This document shows positions 40,801-51,594 of a DNA stretch of 64,000 bases, piece by piece (the stretch's first letter is position 1; the number at the start of each line of letters is the position of its first letter). The DNA is taken from assembly GCA_024349245.1 (NCBI GenBank), contig JALDNG010000038.1:3645501-3709500 (forward strand), written 5' to 3'. A model generated the notes under the pieces. The model had not been told where the DNA came from. It searched no databases and saw only the letters and a program-made list of their open reading frames with translations. This DNA comes from Neodontobutis hainanensis (taxonomy: Eukaryota; Chordata; Actinopteri; Gobiiformes; Odontobutidae). A program made the translations under genes and the position numbers.

Positions 40801-41754
40801 ATAAAACAGCTTTTTTTTTTCACAGAGGACAGACAGCTCCCCGGGTTGTATTATTATGCGTAAATTAACCAATTTAACAAAGTGACCCCCCTGTCTCGGC
40901 CCTGTTCTCCTCACTAAAACTCACACAGAAACAATGACAGGCAGCTACAAGTGGAAGTAAGCGACCACAGACTGATGTTATGTTGAAAAAGAAAGTTTAG
41001 ACATTGGACAAATGTATCAGGCTATGATAAAAGTAACAAGCAGATATAGGCTACTTTGAGAGGCACTGCAATATTGTTATTTACACATACCTCAACTTTT
41101 TAATGATGAAGAGACTAAAATATAATAAACTATAATAAAATAGTTTTTTTTTTACGTGTTTCAAATGTTTTGTGACAATTTCCAAAACAGTGGTTTGCAA
41201 ACTGTATCATTAATGTTGAATAAAATGCCTATTAGGCCTCAAGGTTAGTGTATTGGGGCCATGTCTACCTCACGGGCCCCAACAATCATTATAGATGTCT
41301 CTGTCTACATATTTAATTACTTTATAAAGACTGTAATGACTTTAATATGACTGATTTTTTCTCATATCAGACTACATTACATTGCAATTAGGCTTTGTTT
41401 TGGTCACTCAAAAAACACCTGAGCTGGTACTTAGGTTGGATAATCCATTCTTACATGACATTATAGTACTGTACGTTGATTTATAAAAATAAACAAACAC
41501 TTTATTTATTATCAACTGTTAGCTCTTAACTGTAGTCAAACTGTTACCTAGCTTTAGCAAGTTGTATAGTTTAAGTTAAATAATAAGACAGGTTTAATTA
41601 CAAAATACAAAACTCAGCTATAAATTGTCAAAAAACGCAAAAGATAAATGTAATTTTAATGTTTTCTCTAAAAATTATTAATAATTTTTTCCGGAAGCCT
41701 ACAAATAGTCTTATTATTGCTTTTGTAACAACACAATCTTTGGTTGAAACGTGG

Positions 41755-41824
41755 CCCCGCCCCTGGTACTCTCTGATTGGTCAAGCCGCTCCGAGGGCGT
41801 GACGTATGCGGCAGCCGTATAAAA
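41755..41824 (+). promoter_or_regulatory. fzd8 core promoter: GC box, inverted CCAAT, CRE-like site, TATA box
   Basis: A GC box (CCCCGCCCC) lies at 41755-41763, an inverted CCAAT (ATTGG) at 41776-41780, a CRE-like TGACGTA at 41800-41806 and TATAAAA at 41818-41824. Their order and spacing are those of a classical polymerase II promoter, and the region is abruptly GC-richer than the AT-rich DNA on its 5' side. From the TATA box I infer a transcription start near 41850. Confidence 0.75.
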
Positions 41825-41849
41825 CTATTGCTCCGAGGCGACGCTTGTG

Positions 41850-42055
41850 ATTTGTATTGAGAGCGATAAGAATAAGGTGGGACGAAGCGAGTGTGAAGCG
41901 AAGACCCACATTTTTTGTTTTGATAATGACGTGTGGTTAGATTTGAACCACCCCACTTACTGAGGATATTAAACCTTTTGCAGAAGAAGGTGGATTCAGC
42001 GGAGAAGAAGCAGCGTCGGAGCGGAGGAGGATAAGGACGCGACGGCAGAGAGAAG
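41850..42055 (+). other. fzd8 5' untranslated region (inferred)
   Basis: This runs from the inferred start to the fzd8 ATG. It contains one short upstream reading frame, ATG at 41926 to TAG at 41938-41940 (four codons). The last 60 bases are purine-rich. A pyrimidine-rich stretch ending in AG near 41980 resembles a splice acceptor, so a 5'UTR intron cannot be excluded. Confidence 0.55.
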
Positions 42056-43810
42056 ATGGACCTGTTTGGGATTTACCTGCTCCTCTGTCTTGCGCTTTTA
42101 CCCCGCACCAGCTCCACCACGGCCAAGGAGCTGACATGCCAAGAGATAGCAGTGCCTCTGTGCAAAGGTATCGGCTACAATTACACCTACATGCCCAACC
42201 AGTTCAACCACGACACGCAGGACGAGGCGGGATTGGAGGTGCACCAGTTCTGGCCTCTCGTCGAGATCCAGTGCTCTCCGGACTTGAAGTTTTTCCTGTG
42301 CAGCATGTACACACCGATCTGTTTGGAGGACTATAAAAAGCCCCTGCCGCCTTGTAGGAGCGTGTGTGAGAGAGCCAAAGCTGGATGTGCGCCTCTCATG
42401 CGTCAGTATGGCTTCCCATGGCCGGACAGGATGAAGTGCGACTTACTGCCAGTGCAAGGCAACCCGGACACTTTGTGCATGGATTATAACAGGACTGACT
42501 CCACTACAGTATCCCCCGTGCTGTCTAAACCCACTAATAACCCAGGCAGTAATAAGGGAGGCTACAATCCGCCCAAGCACAAACCAAGCAGACCGGGGAC
42601 TCCTGGGAAATACAAGCCGCCGTCTGCGCCGTGTGAGTCGGGGTGCAAGTGTATGGAGCCTATGGTGCCTGTAAGCACGGACAGACACCCTTTGTACAAC
42701 AGGGTGAAGACGGGGCAGGTCACAAACTGCGCCATGCCGTGTCACAATCCCTTCTTTACGCACGACGAGAGAGCCTTCACCACGTTTTGGATCGGCTTGT
42801 GGTCAGTGTTATGCTTCATTTCTACCTTCGCCACAGTGGCCACTTTCCTCATCGACATGGAGCGCTTCAAATACCCAGAGAGACCTATCATATTCCTGTC
42901 TGCCTGCTACATGTTCGTGTCCGTGGGCTACATCGTGAGGCTCATCGCGGGGCACGAGAAAGTGGCGTGTAACCGGGAGTACGACTTGGAGCACATTCAC
43001 TATGAGACGACCGGCCCCGCGCTGTGCACCGTGGTCTTCCTGCTGATATACTTTTTCGGTATGGCCAGCTCCATCTGGTGGGTCATCCTGTCCCTGACCT
43101 GGTTCCTGGCAGCGGGGATGAAGTGGGGCAACGAGGCCATAGCGAGTTACTCCCAGTACTTTCACCTGGCAGCGTGGTTAATCCCGAGCATGAAATCCAT
43201 TGCTGTGTTAGCGCTTAGTTCTGTGGATGGAGACTCTGTGGCTGGGATCTGCTACGTGGGAAACCAAAACTTAGACAACTTAAGGGGTTTCGTCCTGGCT
43301 CCACTGGTGATATATTTATTCATTGGCACTATGTTCCTCCTGGCTGGATTTGTGTCACTTTTTAGGATCCGCAGTGTTATCAAACAAGGAGGCACCAAGA
43401 CTGACAAACTGGAGAAGCTTATGATCCGAATAGGCATCTTCACGGTGCTCTACACGGTCCCAGCTACAATCATAGTGGCCTGTTACTTTTATGAACAGCA
43501 CAACAGGCAGAGCTGGGAGATCACTCACACCTGTGGGACCTGTTTGCTGGAGAGGGACCGCAGGAGTCCGGACTATGCTGTTTTTATGTTAAAGTACTTC
43601 ATGTGCCTTCTTGTGGGCATCACGTCCGGGGTTTGGATCTGGTCGGGGAAGACTGTGGAGTCGTGGAGGACTTTTTGCACCAGGTGTTGCTGGGGCAGTA
43701 AAGGGACAAGCGGGTCTATGTACAGCGACGTAAGCACAGGACTGACGTGGAGGTCAGGCACGGCCAGCTCTGTGTCCTGCCCCAAGCAGATGCCATTGTC
43801 CCAGGTTTGA
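42056..43810 (+). CDS. fzd8: Frizzled-8 Wnt receptor, complete single-exon gene
   Basis: This encodes a 584-residue seven-pass Wnt receptor of the plasma membrane (Frizzled class F GPCR). Residues 1-23 form a hydrophobic signal peptide. The cysteine-rich Wnt-binding domain follows, with ten cysteines at 28, 36, 73, 82, 89, 100, 104, 111, 128 and 141 and N-glycosylation sequons at N42 and N145. A linker (about 148-192) leads to a Cys-containing juxtamembrane segment and the seven-helix core, which starts near residue 241. The Dishevelled-binding KTxxxW motif is present as KTVESW at 532-537. The tail ends SLYSDV-like and then LSQV, a class I PDZ ligand form. The tail and the CRD wording match FZD8 rather than its nearest relative FZD5. 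The start ATG has A at -3 and G at +4. Mammalian FZD8 is about 110 residues longer because of Gly-rich insertions that are absent here. Teleosts carry fzd8a and fzd8b; I cannot decide which this is. Confidence 0.96.
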   Translation: MDLFGIYLLLCLALLPRTSSTTAKELTCQEIAVPLCKGIGYNYTYMPNQFNHDTQDEAGLEVHQFWPLVEIQCSPDLKFFLCSMYTPICLEDYKKPLPPCRSVCERAKAGCAPLMRQYGFPWPDRMKCDLLPVQGNPDTLCMDYNRTDSTTVSPVLSKPTNNPGSNKGGYNPPKHKPSRPGTPGKYKPPSAPCESGCKCMEPMVPVSTDRHPLYNRVKTGQVTNCAMPCHNPFFTHDERAFTTFWIGLWSVLCFISTFATVATFLIDMERFKYPERPIIFLSACYMFVSVGYIVRLIAGHEKVACNREYDLEHIHYETTGPALCTVVFLLIYFFGMASSIWWVILSLTWFLAAGMKWGNEAIASYSQYFHLAAWLIPSMKSIAVLALSSVDGDSVAGICYVGNQNLDNLRGFVLAPLVIYLFIGTMFLLAGFVSLFRIRSVIKQGGTKTDKLEKLMIRIGIFTVLYTVPATIIVACYFYEQHNRQSWEITHTCGTCLLERDRRSPDYAVFMLKYFMCLLVGITSGVWIWSGKTVESWRTFCTRCCWGSKGTSGSMYSDVSTGLTWRSGTASSVSCPKQMPLSQV

Positions 43811-44211
43811 ATTGGGAAGACAAAAGCAGCTTATGGGGACTGCTAATTGTTTGGGAGATAACCCATCACTCTCTGGATCTTTGCATTTACATAGGAATGA
43901 ACGGCAGCTGAGGTGATCCACCCTGCCTCCCCCAAAACAACTCTCCTCAGTGGGGAGAACTGGTTTGAACAATGTCCCAGCATTAACACAGGTTAATTCC
44001 TCTGTTTATATGTATTAGCGGTACACAACACACTGAGGCTTTCCCCAACTGGGCATTACTTCTATTGTAGGCAGAGCTCTGTCTAGCATTTGTTTGGTTT
44101 CTCTATCGACACAGTGCCGGATAACATTGCTTATTCAATCAAAGATGGTTTAAATTAAGCCTTAATAGTGCCCAAGTATTTTACGGGTTCATTTTTGTAA
44201 TTTTTGAAATG

Positions 44212-44246
<35 letters not shown>

Positions 44247-44385
44247 GTACAAACATGTAAATTTGTGTATAGAGGAAAAATTTATATAAGCTATTGTAAA
44301 TTTGTACAAAGTGTAGATGTCCTCTTTTGCGACAGAAGCAAATATGACCTTTATTTTGACAATAAAATATTTGATAAATCTAAAG
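43811..44385 (+). other. fzd8 3' untranslated region with poly(A) signal
   Basis: AT-rich sequence follows the TGA stop and includes a (TA)n run at 44216-44242. The canonical AATAAA is at 44361-44366, followed by a GT-rich stretch from about 44388, as expected for a cleavage site near 44385. Confidence 0.7.
44216..44242. repeat. (TA)n microsatellite in the fzd8 3'UTR
   Basis: About 13 uninterrupted TA units. Confidence 0.9.
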
Positions 44386-47300
44386 ATGTTGCAGCGTGGT
44401 GTTGAAAGACGAGGTGTATTTTTGTGGTAAAAAGCTTTTAGAAGGAAGGATACCTTTTAAGAGACGAGTAATTAGAGGCAGGGGTTGAGTTGGAGCATCT
44501 CTTGAATTGTTTAAGTCCTCTTCACATGCTTTTGCAGAAAGGGACGTTTTTTTTAATTTAGAAAAAAAAAAAAGAGGGGAGAGGGTGAATGGGGCATAAA
44601 TGTGGGGACGGACTCTTTTCATCTGCTCAAACTTTGATCTTTCTCAGAATAAAAGGTGCTGCGTATTAGGAGTGTCTGTGTGATGTGCCAAGGTTCCCCT
44701 AAACGTCCCATTTTGGACGCTTTGATGGACGCCATACAATTGAAAGAGCATTTTTTTTTTTTTGCAGGGTTTGTCAGAGCTGAGACCTGCCAGAGCCCCT
44801 GCGTCTTGTGTTTGGCTTGTTTTTAGTTTTTTTTTCCTCCTTTTACACTGAGCTTGAATTGAAACATCTCTCTCTGGGCTCAAGCTGTGTCAGAGAGTGC
44901 AAGGGGCCTTGACATGAATGATATTGAAAAAGCAATGAAAGCCCCACAGGTGGTCTGTTCACATGATCTCACATCTAAGGGGACCTTAATCGAGGCATTT
45001 TTCCTCTTTTTTTGCTACAAATGTATCTGCTTTAGTCCCAATTAACCCAACGCGCCTGGCATTAGATGACACACTGTAACCCAGCAGAGAAATGCTTTTG
45101 TTTTGCCGGTTAAAAAGTTTGCTTTGTAGTTTTTGCTTTGCTCAAACAGAGGTAAAAGCAGCAGAAAAAAAAAGCCTGCATCTGTCTCTAGTGTAAATCA
45201 ACTGTATACATCTCTCATCAGTGCTGTCAGTGAGGACACAAAGCAAACTCGTCGTAAAGCCCACTTTGTGATGATCAAAAGCAGCTTTGAAAACTTTGTC
45301 ACTAATCAACTGTTCACAGAAGTGTTTGTTAGAGCGCGCGGGATCTTTGGAGGGAACTTTTAGACTCTGTTTTGTTGTTTGAAAATGCTTCAATTTAACA
45401 TCCTTTTCTCTGAGGTTTCCCAAAGGTTTATGGTCAGAATAATTGTGGGTTTGCATTTATACTCAAATAGTCACATTTGCTTTCAGTCTTGCAGCTTGTT
45501 TTTCTAGTGTTCACCTCCAAACCTCACTCAGGCTCTGTGCCAGCTTAGCCCAGAGCAGAAATGACTTTAACCTGGAGCTCCATCTAGTGGTGACATCAGG
45601 ACAGTGCATCAAGCATTACCAATAAAACTAGAATCAGCAATATCTGAAGAAACTGAAGGTGATTACTGTTTCCTTTTCTTTTTGATAGGGCCCTTAAACA
45701 CAGAAAGTCATCAATTACGGGTAACATTTCCAAAAATATACATTTGTAAGAGTAGCCTTTAAATATTGGTGGCAAGAAGGGTACTATTGTTCCCTAAGAA
45801 GGCCCCACATTTGTAGAAAGAGTAGAAGAAATGAAGATACATCATTTGTATCTTGACTACTTTTGCTTTAAGCAGCAGTACTTGTACCTACACTACATAG
45901 TACAAAGTAATTATTTGTTAATTGACTTACATCTTACTTAAATCTTACCTAACAGTACAGGTCTGCAAATGATTGATTAAATGGATTATTTCCTGTTCCC
46001 TTTTGCCCGGAGTGACATTTTTACTGACCGCTCCATAAATCTGCAGCTGCATGTCCTGGCTTGGCTGTAATTACCAGGTAAATGCTCATTTCCTCTGCAA
46101 AGGTAACCAACCGGACGAGGCAGGAGGAAGCCTAACTCCGTTTTATGGGGAAGTCTTCCACAAACCTGACATCTATCCGATCGGCTCACTGCTCACTTTA
46201 AGGTTATACAGCCATAGGCTCAACCATAATATTGACTTTTCCCCCTCGCCGTGATTGAAACATCTTCTTTCCACAACAGCTCCAGATGTTAGCGCGTTAT
46301 GTGTAAAAAAAAAAAAAAGAAAGAAAAAAAAAACACAAGGCTTTTCTGACATTAAATATTAATGGTTATGTTTGATGAAAGACAGAGGAGGGTGATGGGC
46401 GGTTCAGGTTATTGATCTTTTCCAATACACTGAGCTTTTATCCGTCCGTATGAGAGAGGAGACGTCTCATCCTCGGAGCAAGAGGTCTCATTGTAGTTGA
46501 TGGCTTCATAGACGAGGGGTTTCGTTTGAACTCGTGTTGATGCACTTTTATTATTTGGGATAAAAAGTGTATTTGCAGTAAATGGAAAATAGGGAACCCA
46601 ATTAGTTTCAGGAAAAGTCAAATACTGAAGTAGGTTGTAACCTCATTCTCTTACTGCCTCGCAGCTGGAAGGTCCAGAGTTTTAGTTTTTGACTTGAGTA
46701 AAAGCCTGGCCATTTTAGAAAAGAGGTTTTATATTCACTTTATGTCAGCAGAGTAAAGGTTTAGTAAATACTCTCAGAAATCTTACAGACTGCTGTTGCA
46801 CATTGTTTTAACTGTCTTGACTTGATCTCTAAAGCCTTTTGATGCCCTAACCTTTGAATTTTCAACGTCCTACGAAGCAAAAGAGGTAGACATTACTTTA
46901 CAGGGGCATATTCCTATTTAAGTCTATCCTATGTCAAACCAAACCACAGTGATGTATTTAAGATTAAACCTTCCATCATTGCTTTATTGAATTATTATAA
47001 AAGTAACTCCTCTTAAATCACAAATATACAGCTGTATTCTCTCAATCAGGTCCATCTTACCCAGAACCAAACCATTGTGAGGAAACTACCTACTACTACT
47101 TCCTTCCTGTTCACTAAACAGACAAGAAAGCACCTAACAAACAGAACAAATATCCAATAAATCTGCAGAATCACTTCAGACTTGTATCTTTTCTCTATAT
47201 TTTGTATATTGAGTGGGAGAACAATAGTCTTAAAGCTGCAGCGCTGCGTGGGTGTGTCCCTCTGCGCTCCAGGCACAGGGCTGACCTCAGGCTGCTGTGA

Positions 47301-48835
47301 CCCGTTTAGATTAATGTGGACGCCTTATTCCCCGTTGGCCATTTGAGGCGCCAGATGTTGGAAAAATATAGGTCCTCTGCATTTGGACTCGGGTCAGGCA
47401 TCACAGTAATAGCTGCTGAGGGACACAGACGTCACTGAAGCTGTAGGAGTCTGGATTCAACACTAAAACTTAGCCTTTTACCCAGTTTGTTGTTGGAAAA
47501 GTTGAGAATGTTCCAGTGTTGGGTTTCAAAATCAAATTCACAAATCATTTATTACCATTATTTCTGGGATTAAATAGAAAACTTAAATATATTTTTTCTC
47601 GTTTTAAAGTGGTGTGTAGTTTTTTTGGCAGCATCTAGTGGTGACAAATTGAAATTCAGTCACGCTTTTCCTACGTCTACGCTAAAAGTTGACTTTAAAA
47701 AAATTAACAAAATCAAACAAACAAAAAGTTTAGTTCCTAAAAAACATCATACGTTATAAAAATAAACTTGAAAGCGCTTCTCTTCTGGCAGTGCTCAGTT
47801 TGTTTGCTTTGTTGTCCTCTCCGGGCAATTGTAGAAACAGAAACAAGAAGTCTGTAGATATATTTCTCACTAATATGTTCCAGAACAGTGTATTCAGTGA
47901 ACTGTGCCTATTGTCTTGTGGTTATTCTTGTTATATCATGCCCAGGACTTGTTTTTCTTAACTGTTTCATGATATCTGTTCTGTTGTATCGTGGACGGGG
48001 CTGGATCCTACTCAGTGCCTGAAAGTCTTGGTTTTGACTTGATACACTCTGGTCTCAGGTCTTGGTCTTGTTTAGTTTGGTCTTGACTTCTGAGTTAGTG
48101 CCGTGACTGAGCCTGACAAAGACATCAGGACAAATGGTCAGCTCCCTGTTGGCACCATCACAATGCCTCAGTGGTTTAGTAGTCCTTACAGTGCACCCCC
48201 GCTGCCTTCTCCTATCCCAGGACCCCCTCAGCCCCCTTACCCCTCCCAAACACCACCTTTACAAACCCACACTTTTACTCCACACACAGCAGCTGAACAC
48301 TCTGTTCCCTCGGCCCTTCTCCGACCGACTGACACGGACACAAAAGGGAAAAACTTCTTTCATCCGGAGCGGCGAGTGTTTTCCCAGATTTACTTTGGGA
48401 CAGGGCTGAATGAGGGCCAAGCTGCTGCACAAAGCCCCCCGCTCTGCACCGCACTGGGGGTGTGATGTCATCTGTAGCAGTCGGCAAGGGGTTCGTTTGA
48501 TCTACTTTGACAAAAAAGACAAAAACAACACTGTTCTTTCAAACCAGGTGAAAATATATTTTGACTTTTAAGCAACTCTTTTTTAGTACAGCTTGTACAT
48601 GTACAATATTGCTTAAATTTAATATAATAATCTGATTTTAACCATTTGTTCAGTTATTTACTATAACTTTGTTAATTGTAGCATCAATAAAAAAAAACTC
48701 AACTGTAGTACTCAGCTTTTTCCATTGGAGAATGCCGTTGAGGAGTATAGTCTCTCCAGATCTACTAGTGGTTCTCAATTAAAAATGTAGATCAGCGACT
48801 GGTTCAGAACCATCAAAAACCTGCTCAAAACCGTT
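44386..48835. other. Intergenic DNA between convergent fzd8 and tnk2
   Basis: It holds a TCF/LEF-like CTTTGATC at 44632-44639, a GC-richer block at 46030-46260, A-rich runs near 46305-46332, CTCF-like motifs, a reverse copy of the GAGACCAGAGTGTA repeat at 48025-48090 and a proline-rich 120-codon frame at 48103-48465 that I do not accept as a gene. Confidence 0.5.
45578..45590 (+). promoter_or_regulatory. CTCF-like motif between fzd8 and tnk2
   Basis: CTCCATCTAGTGG matches 12 of 13 positions of the CTCF core. A weaker copy sharing CATCTAGTGGTGACA lies at 47629-47646. Confidence 0.3.
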
Positions 48836-48990
48836 TAGATCCTCTTTATAACCCTCTAATAACTTTTCAAAACCATTTTAAAACCAGTTCAAATCCATCT
48901 AAAACTTGTTCTAATCAACCTAAAACCTGCTCAAAACCGTTTAGATCCTGTTTATAACCCACTAATACCTTTTTAAAACCATATAAAAAC
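48836..48990. repeat. Minisatellite, 5' block
   Basis: Degenerate units of about 20 bp such as AACCTGCTCAAAACCGTTTA and AACCAGTTCAAATCCATCTA. It resumes at 49429 after a LINE fragment. The unit resembles the array inside the hAT element at 22.7 kb. Confidence 0.75.
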
Positions 48991-48995
48991 CTGAA

Positions 48996-49428
48996 CCATC
49001 TCCTACCGCTTATCCGGGGCTAGGTCTAAGATGCCCAGACTTCCCACTCACCAGACACTTCCTCCAGCTCTTCCGGGGGGATTCCGAGGCGTTCCCCGGC
49101 CAGCCAAGAGACATAGTCCCACCAGAGTGTCCTAGGTCTTTCCTAGGGTCTTCTCCAGGTGGGACAAGCCTGGAACACCTCCCTAGGGAGGCATCCGAAA
49201 CTGATGCCCGAGCCACCTCAGCTGGCTCCTCTCGATGTGGAGGAGCAGCGGCTCTACTTTGAGATCCTCACCCTATCTTTAAGGGGGCGCCTTTTTCAGC
49301 CACCTGTATCCGGGATCATGTTCTTGACCCAAAGCTCATGACCATAGGTGAGAGTAGGGACGTAGATCGACCGGTAAATCGAAAGCTTTGCCTTGCAGGT
49401 CAGCTCCTTCTTCACCACGACAGACCAG
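48996..49428 (-). mobile_element. LINE 3' fragment inserted in the minisatellite, reverse orientation
   Basis: The minus strand carries GAAGAGCTGGAGGAAGTGTC, GGGAAGTCTGGGC and GGATAAGCGGTAGGAGATGG, the end of the same family as at 14.1 kb. On the plus strand it includes ATAGGTGAGAGTAGGGACGT, another stretch common in fish repeats. Frames are broken. Confidence 0.7.
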
Positions 49429-49530
49429 TTAGACCTGTTCAAATCCATCTAAAACCTGCTCAAAACCATCTAAAACCTATTCAAACCCATCTCAAACATC
49501 TTCGAATCCAAGTAAATATCCTTTTAATAC
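49429..49530. repeat. Minisatellite, 3' block
   Basis: Further units of the type CAAATCCATCTAAAACCTG, continuing the array broken by the LINE fragment. Confidence 0.75.
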
Positions 49531-50839
49531 TGATTTACAGCAAAGACTGGACTTAAACTATATATCTATTTTTTGCTATTTTGTTGTAAACCTACCCTCC
49601 CTCTTATTGACAAAACTAGGCACATCTTTAAGAAAGTATATTAACAGAACTATTTAACAAAAAAATAAAATAAAAACTTAATAAAGTATAGGCCAAGTCC
49701 AAAAAAAGTTCTTCTTTTATTATAAAACTGTGCTTGAATTTTGTAACATATATATATTTATTGGAACACAGTCAGCGTCACATTGAATAAAATGTGACTA
49801 TAAGACTTTACGGCAAAGCCATGCAACATAACCATGAACATACTCAAGCCCATCAACACAACACAGCTTTGCATTTAAATAGACTTATTAAAAAATAAAA
49901 TAAAAGGGATTTAAAGTCCTACCGAAAATATGACAGCTCTCTTTCAGCAGTGCATAGCGGACATGCACAAGCTCAAAGAACAGTAGACATTTCAGTGTCA
50001 AAGAAGAGTTTATGATTATCAAGCTGCACTGTAATAGGGAATAGCACATGTCCATTTAAATATAGCTCTCATGTGGGTGCCACTTTACACTCAGGGGCCT
50101 CTACTAAAGGTTTAAAAAGCCATTGTAGTGATTACTGAGCGCTAAGAAAACATTAGAAAAAGAGAACTGTAACCATGCTTGACCTGTTCAGCCTCGTCAC
50201 TCTAGAACTTCTAGTATTGGGTAACTATTTCGTAATCACCACTTATATTTTGCTAACATGCTATAAGAGCTTATAAATGACTCACTCACTACCAGACCCT
50301 TTGTAATGGGCTCCTTATTGTAAAGTGGCACTCTCATTCATTAATCTTGGCATCTAATACCCTGTACTTGTTAGTTTAGGCTGGAAATGATTGCACTTTT
50401 TTTTTTGGCATAATACCGTAAACAACCTAACATTACATCTTGAACTAAAATATCTCACAATTCAAAGCAGTACACAGCTTTTCTAAGACAAAGATTACAG
50501 TAGTACCACTTTTCCTTGCATCGGAACTCTCGTATAAATCTTATTTTTCGCATCTGACCAGCAGTTTTTACATTTTTCACATTTTGCCTAAAAATATTAA
50601 CTTCTGTAACATCACTTTTTATATACAACAGCAGCTTTACAGTGTTTGCATGTTAATGTTCACAAACACACACTCACAACAGGTGCACAGGTCATACCCA
50701 CATTAAATTTGCAATAGCTCCCAGCAGCAGCAAAAAACCTCAGTCTTTGTTAATAAATTAAATAAATAGGAGTCCATTTGCTCTGCTGGCTAATGAGCAC
50801 ATGACGCAGGTAAAGCAGAGTCCGGTGTTCACAGTCGTG

Positions 50840-50969
50840 CAGTGAAGCCTCATCAGACTTTATTTATTAAAAGCACAGCTGTTCAATAACAATCAAGAGC
50901 TTCTGTCTCAAAGTTACAGCTCATCGGTCATCAGGCGATTCAAACTCACCGTTGTCCAACTGTCACTGC
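50840..50969 (-). other. tnk2: Candidate tnk2 terminal exon: last codon, stop and 3'UTR
   Basis: A T-rich tract ends TCTCTAG at 50970. Splicing from the CACAA|GTAAAA donor at 51470 would give HHK, then Gln, then TGA at 50963-50965. That makes 1042 residues, with one extra residue after HHK as in mammals (HHKR). On the minus strand two overlapping AATAAA signals lie at 50868-50863 and 50864-50859, so cleavage would fall near 50840. If this junction is not used, the same signals still serve a longer 3'UTR. Confidence 0.55.
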
Positions 50970-51465
50970 CTAGAGACAAAAAAAAACATGTTTACGTTGA
51001 GAAAAGGTTTGTGATGTTAGTACAGTATGACAAAAGAGACCCGCAATGTTACTGTGATTGTATCAATGGATCCCTGTATAAGGTCTATTAAATATTTTTT
51101 TCTTTTTAAATGCACTGCTTTCCCTTTGAGCAACTTTTAATTCTGAAGCAATTATATCAGTCTGGTGTCCTTCTTTAGAACTGGGGCATAAAGAAAACAT
51201 GCATTGTGCAAAAAGATTTCTTTGATATTTGAATATTATAATGGCAAAGATGTGTGTTTTTTTTAACTTGCACATATAAAATATTAAAAAACCTGGACTT
51301 TTAGACTAACTTTCACTGGTCACACCGGTGCCACTAACCTTTTTAATTTGATATAAAGCTTTGATTGATCAAACATGAATACAATCATTGCAGTCTTTGC
51401 CAGACACAGATTGTGTGTGTGTTGATATCTTAATAACAATAAATTAATATATTATTACATTTTTT

Positions 51466-51594
51466 TTACTTGTGGTGAGGTCTGTGTGTGTCCAACATGA
51501 CGATGCTCGCTTCCTCCAGGTTCCACTGAGAGCTCTGCAGCAGCTCCTCACACTCTGCTCTGGATCTCAGGCCCAAACGAAACAACTGCTCCAC
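51466..51594 (-). CDS. tnk2: tnk2 exon 19: end of UBA region and stop
   Basis: VEQLFRLGLRSRAECEELL continues the UBA region, and the protein ends RPHHK before TAA at 51466-51468. Mammals end AHHKR. A possible donor (CACAA|GTAAAA) overlaps this stop, so this exon may in fact be penultimate (see the exon at 50969). Confidence 0.88.
   Translation of the reverse strand: MEQLFRLGLRSRAECEELLQSSQWNLEEASIVMLDTHRPHHK

Larger units (their letters stand above)
32653..41754. other. Gene-free DNA upstream of fzd8
   Basis: AT-rich, with a truncated hAT end (35105), degenerate GGTTTAGG-like motifs between 36.0 and 36.8 kb, the GC-rich region at 37150-37900 and the island at 40640. No coding sequence seen. 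Confidence 0.5.

Noticed and set aside
42443..43165. Antisense frames of 106-118 codons opposite fzd8
   Set aside because: Shadows of the conserved coding strand, with no independent evidence.
48103..48465. Proline-rich 120-codon frame between fzd8 and tnk2
   Set aside because: The composition follows a C-rich stretch, an overlapping frame is equally open, and no family match or splice structure was seen.
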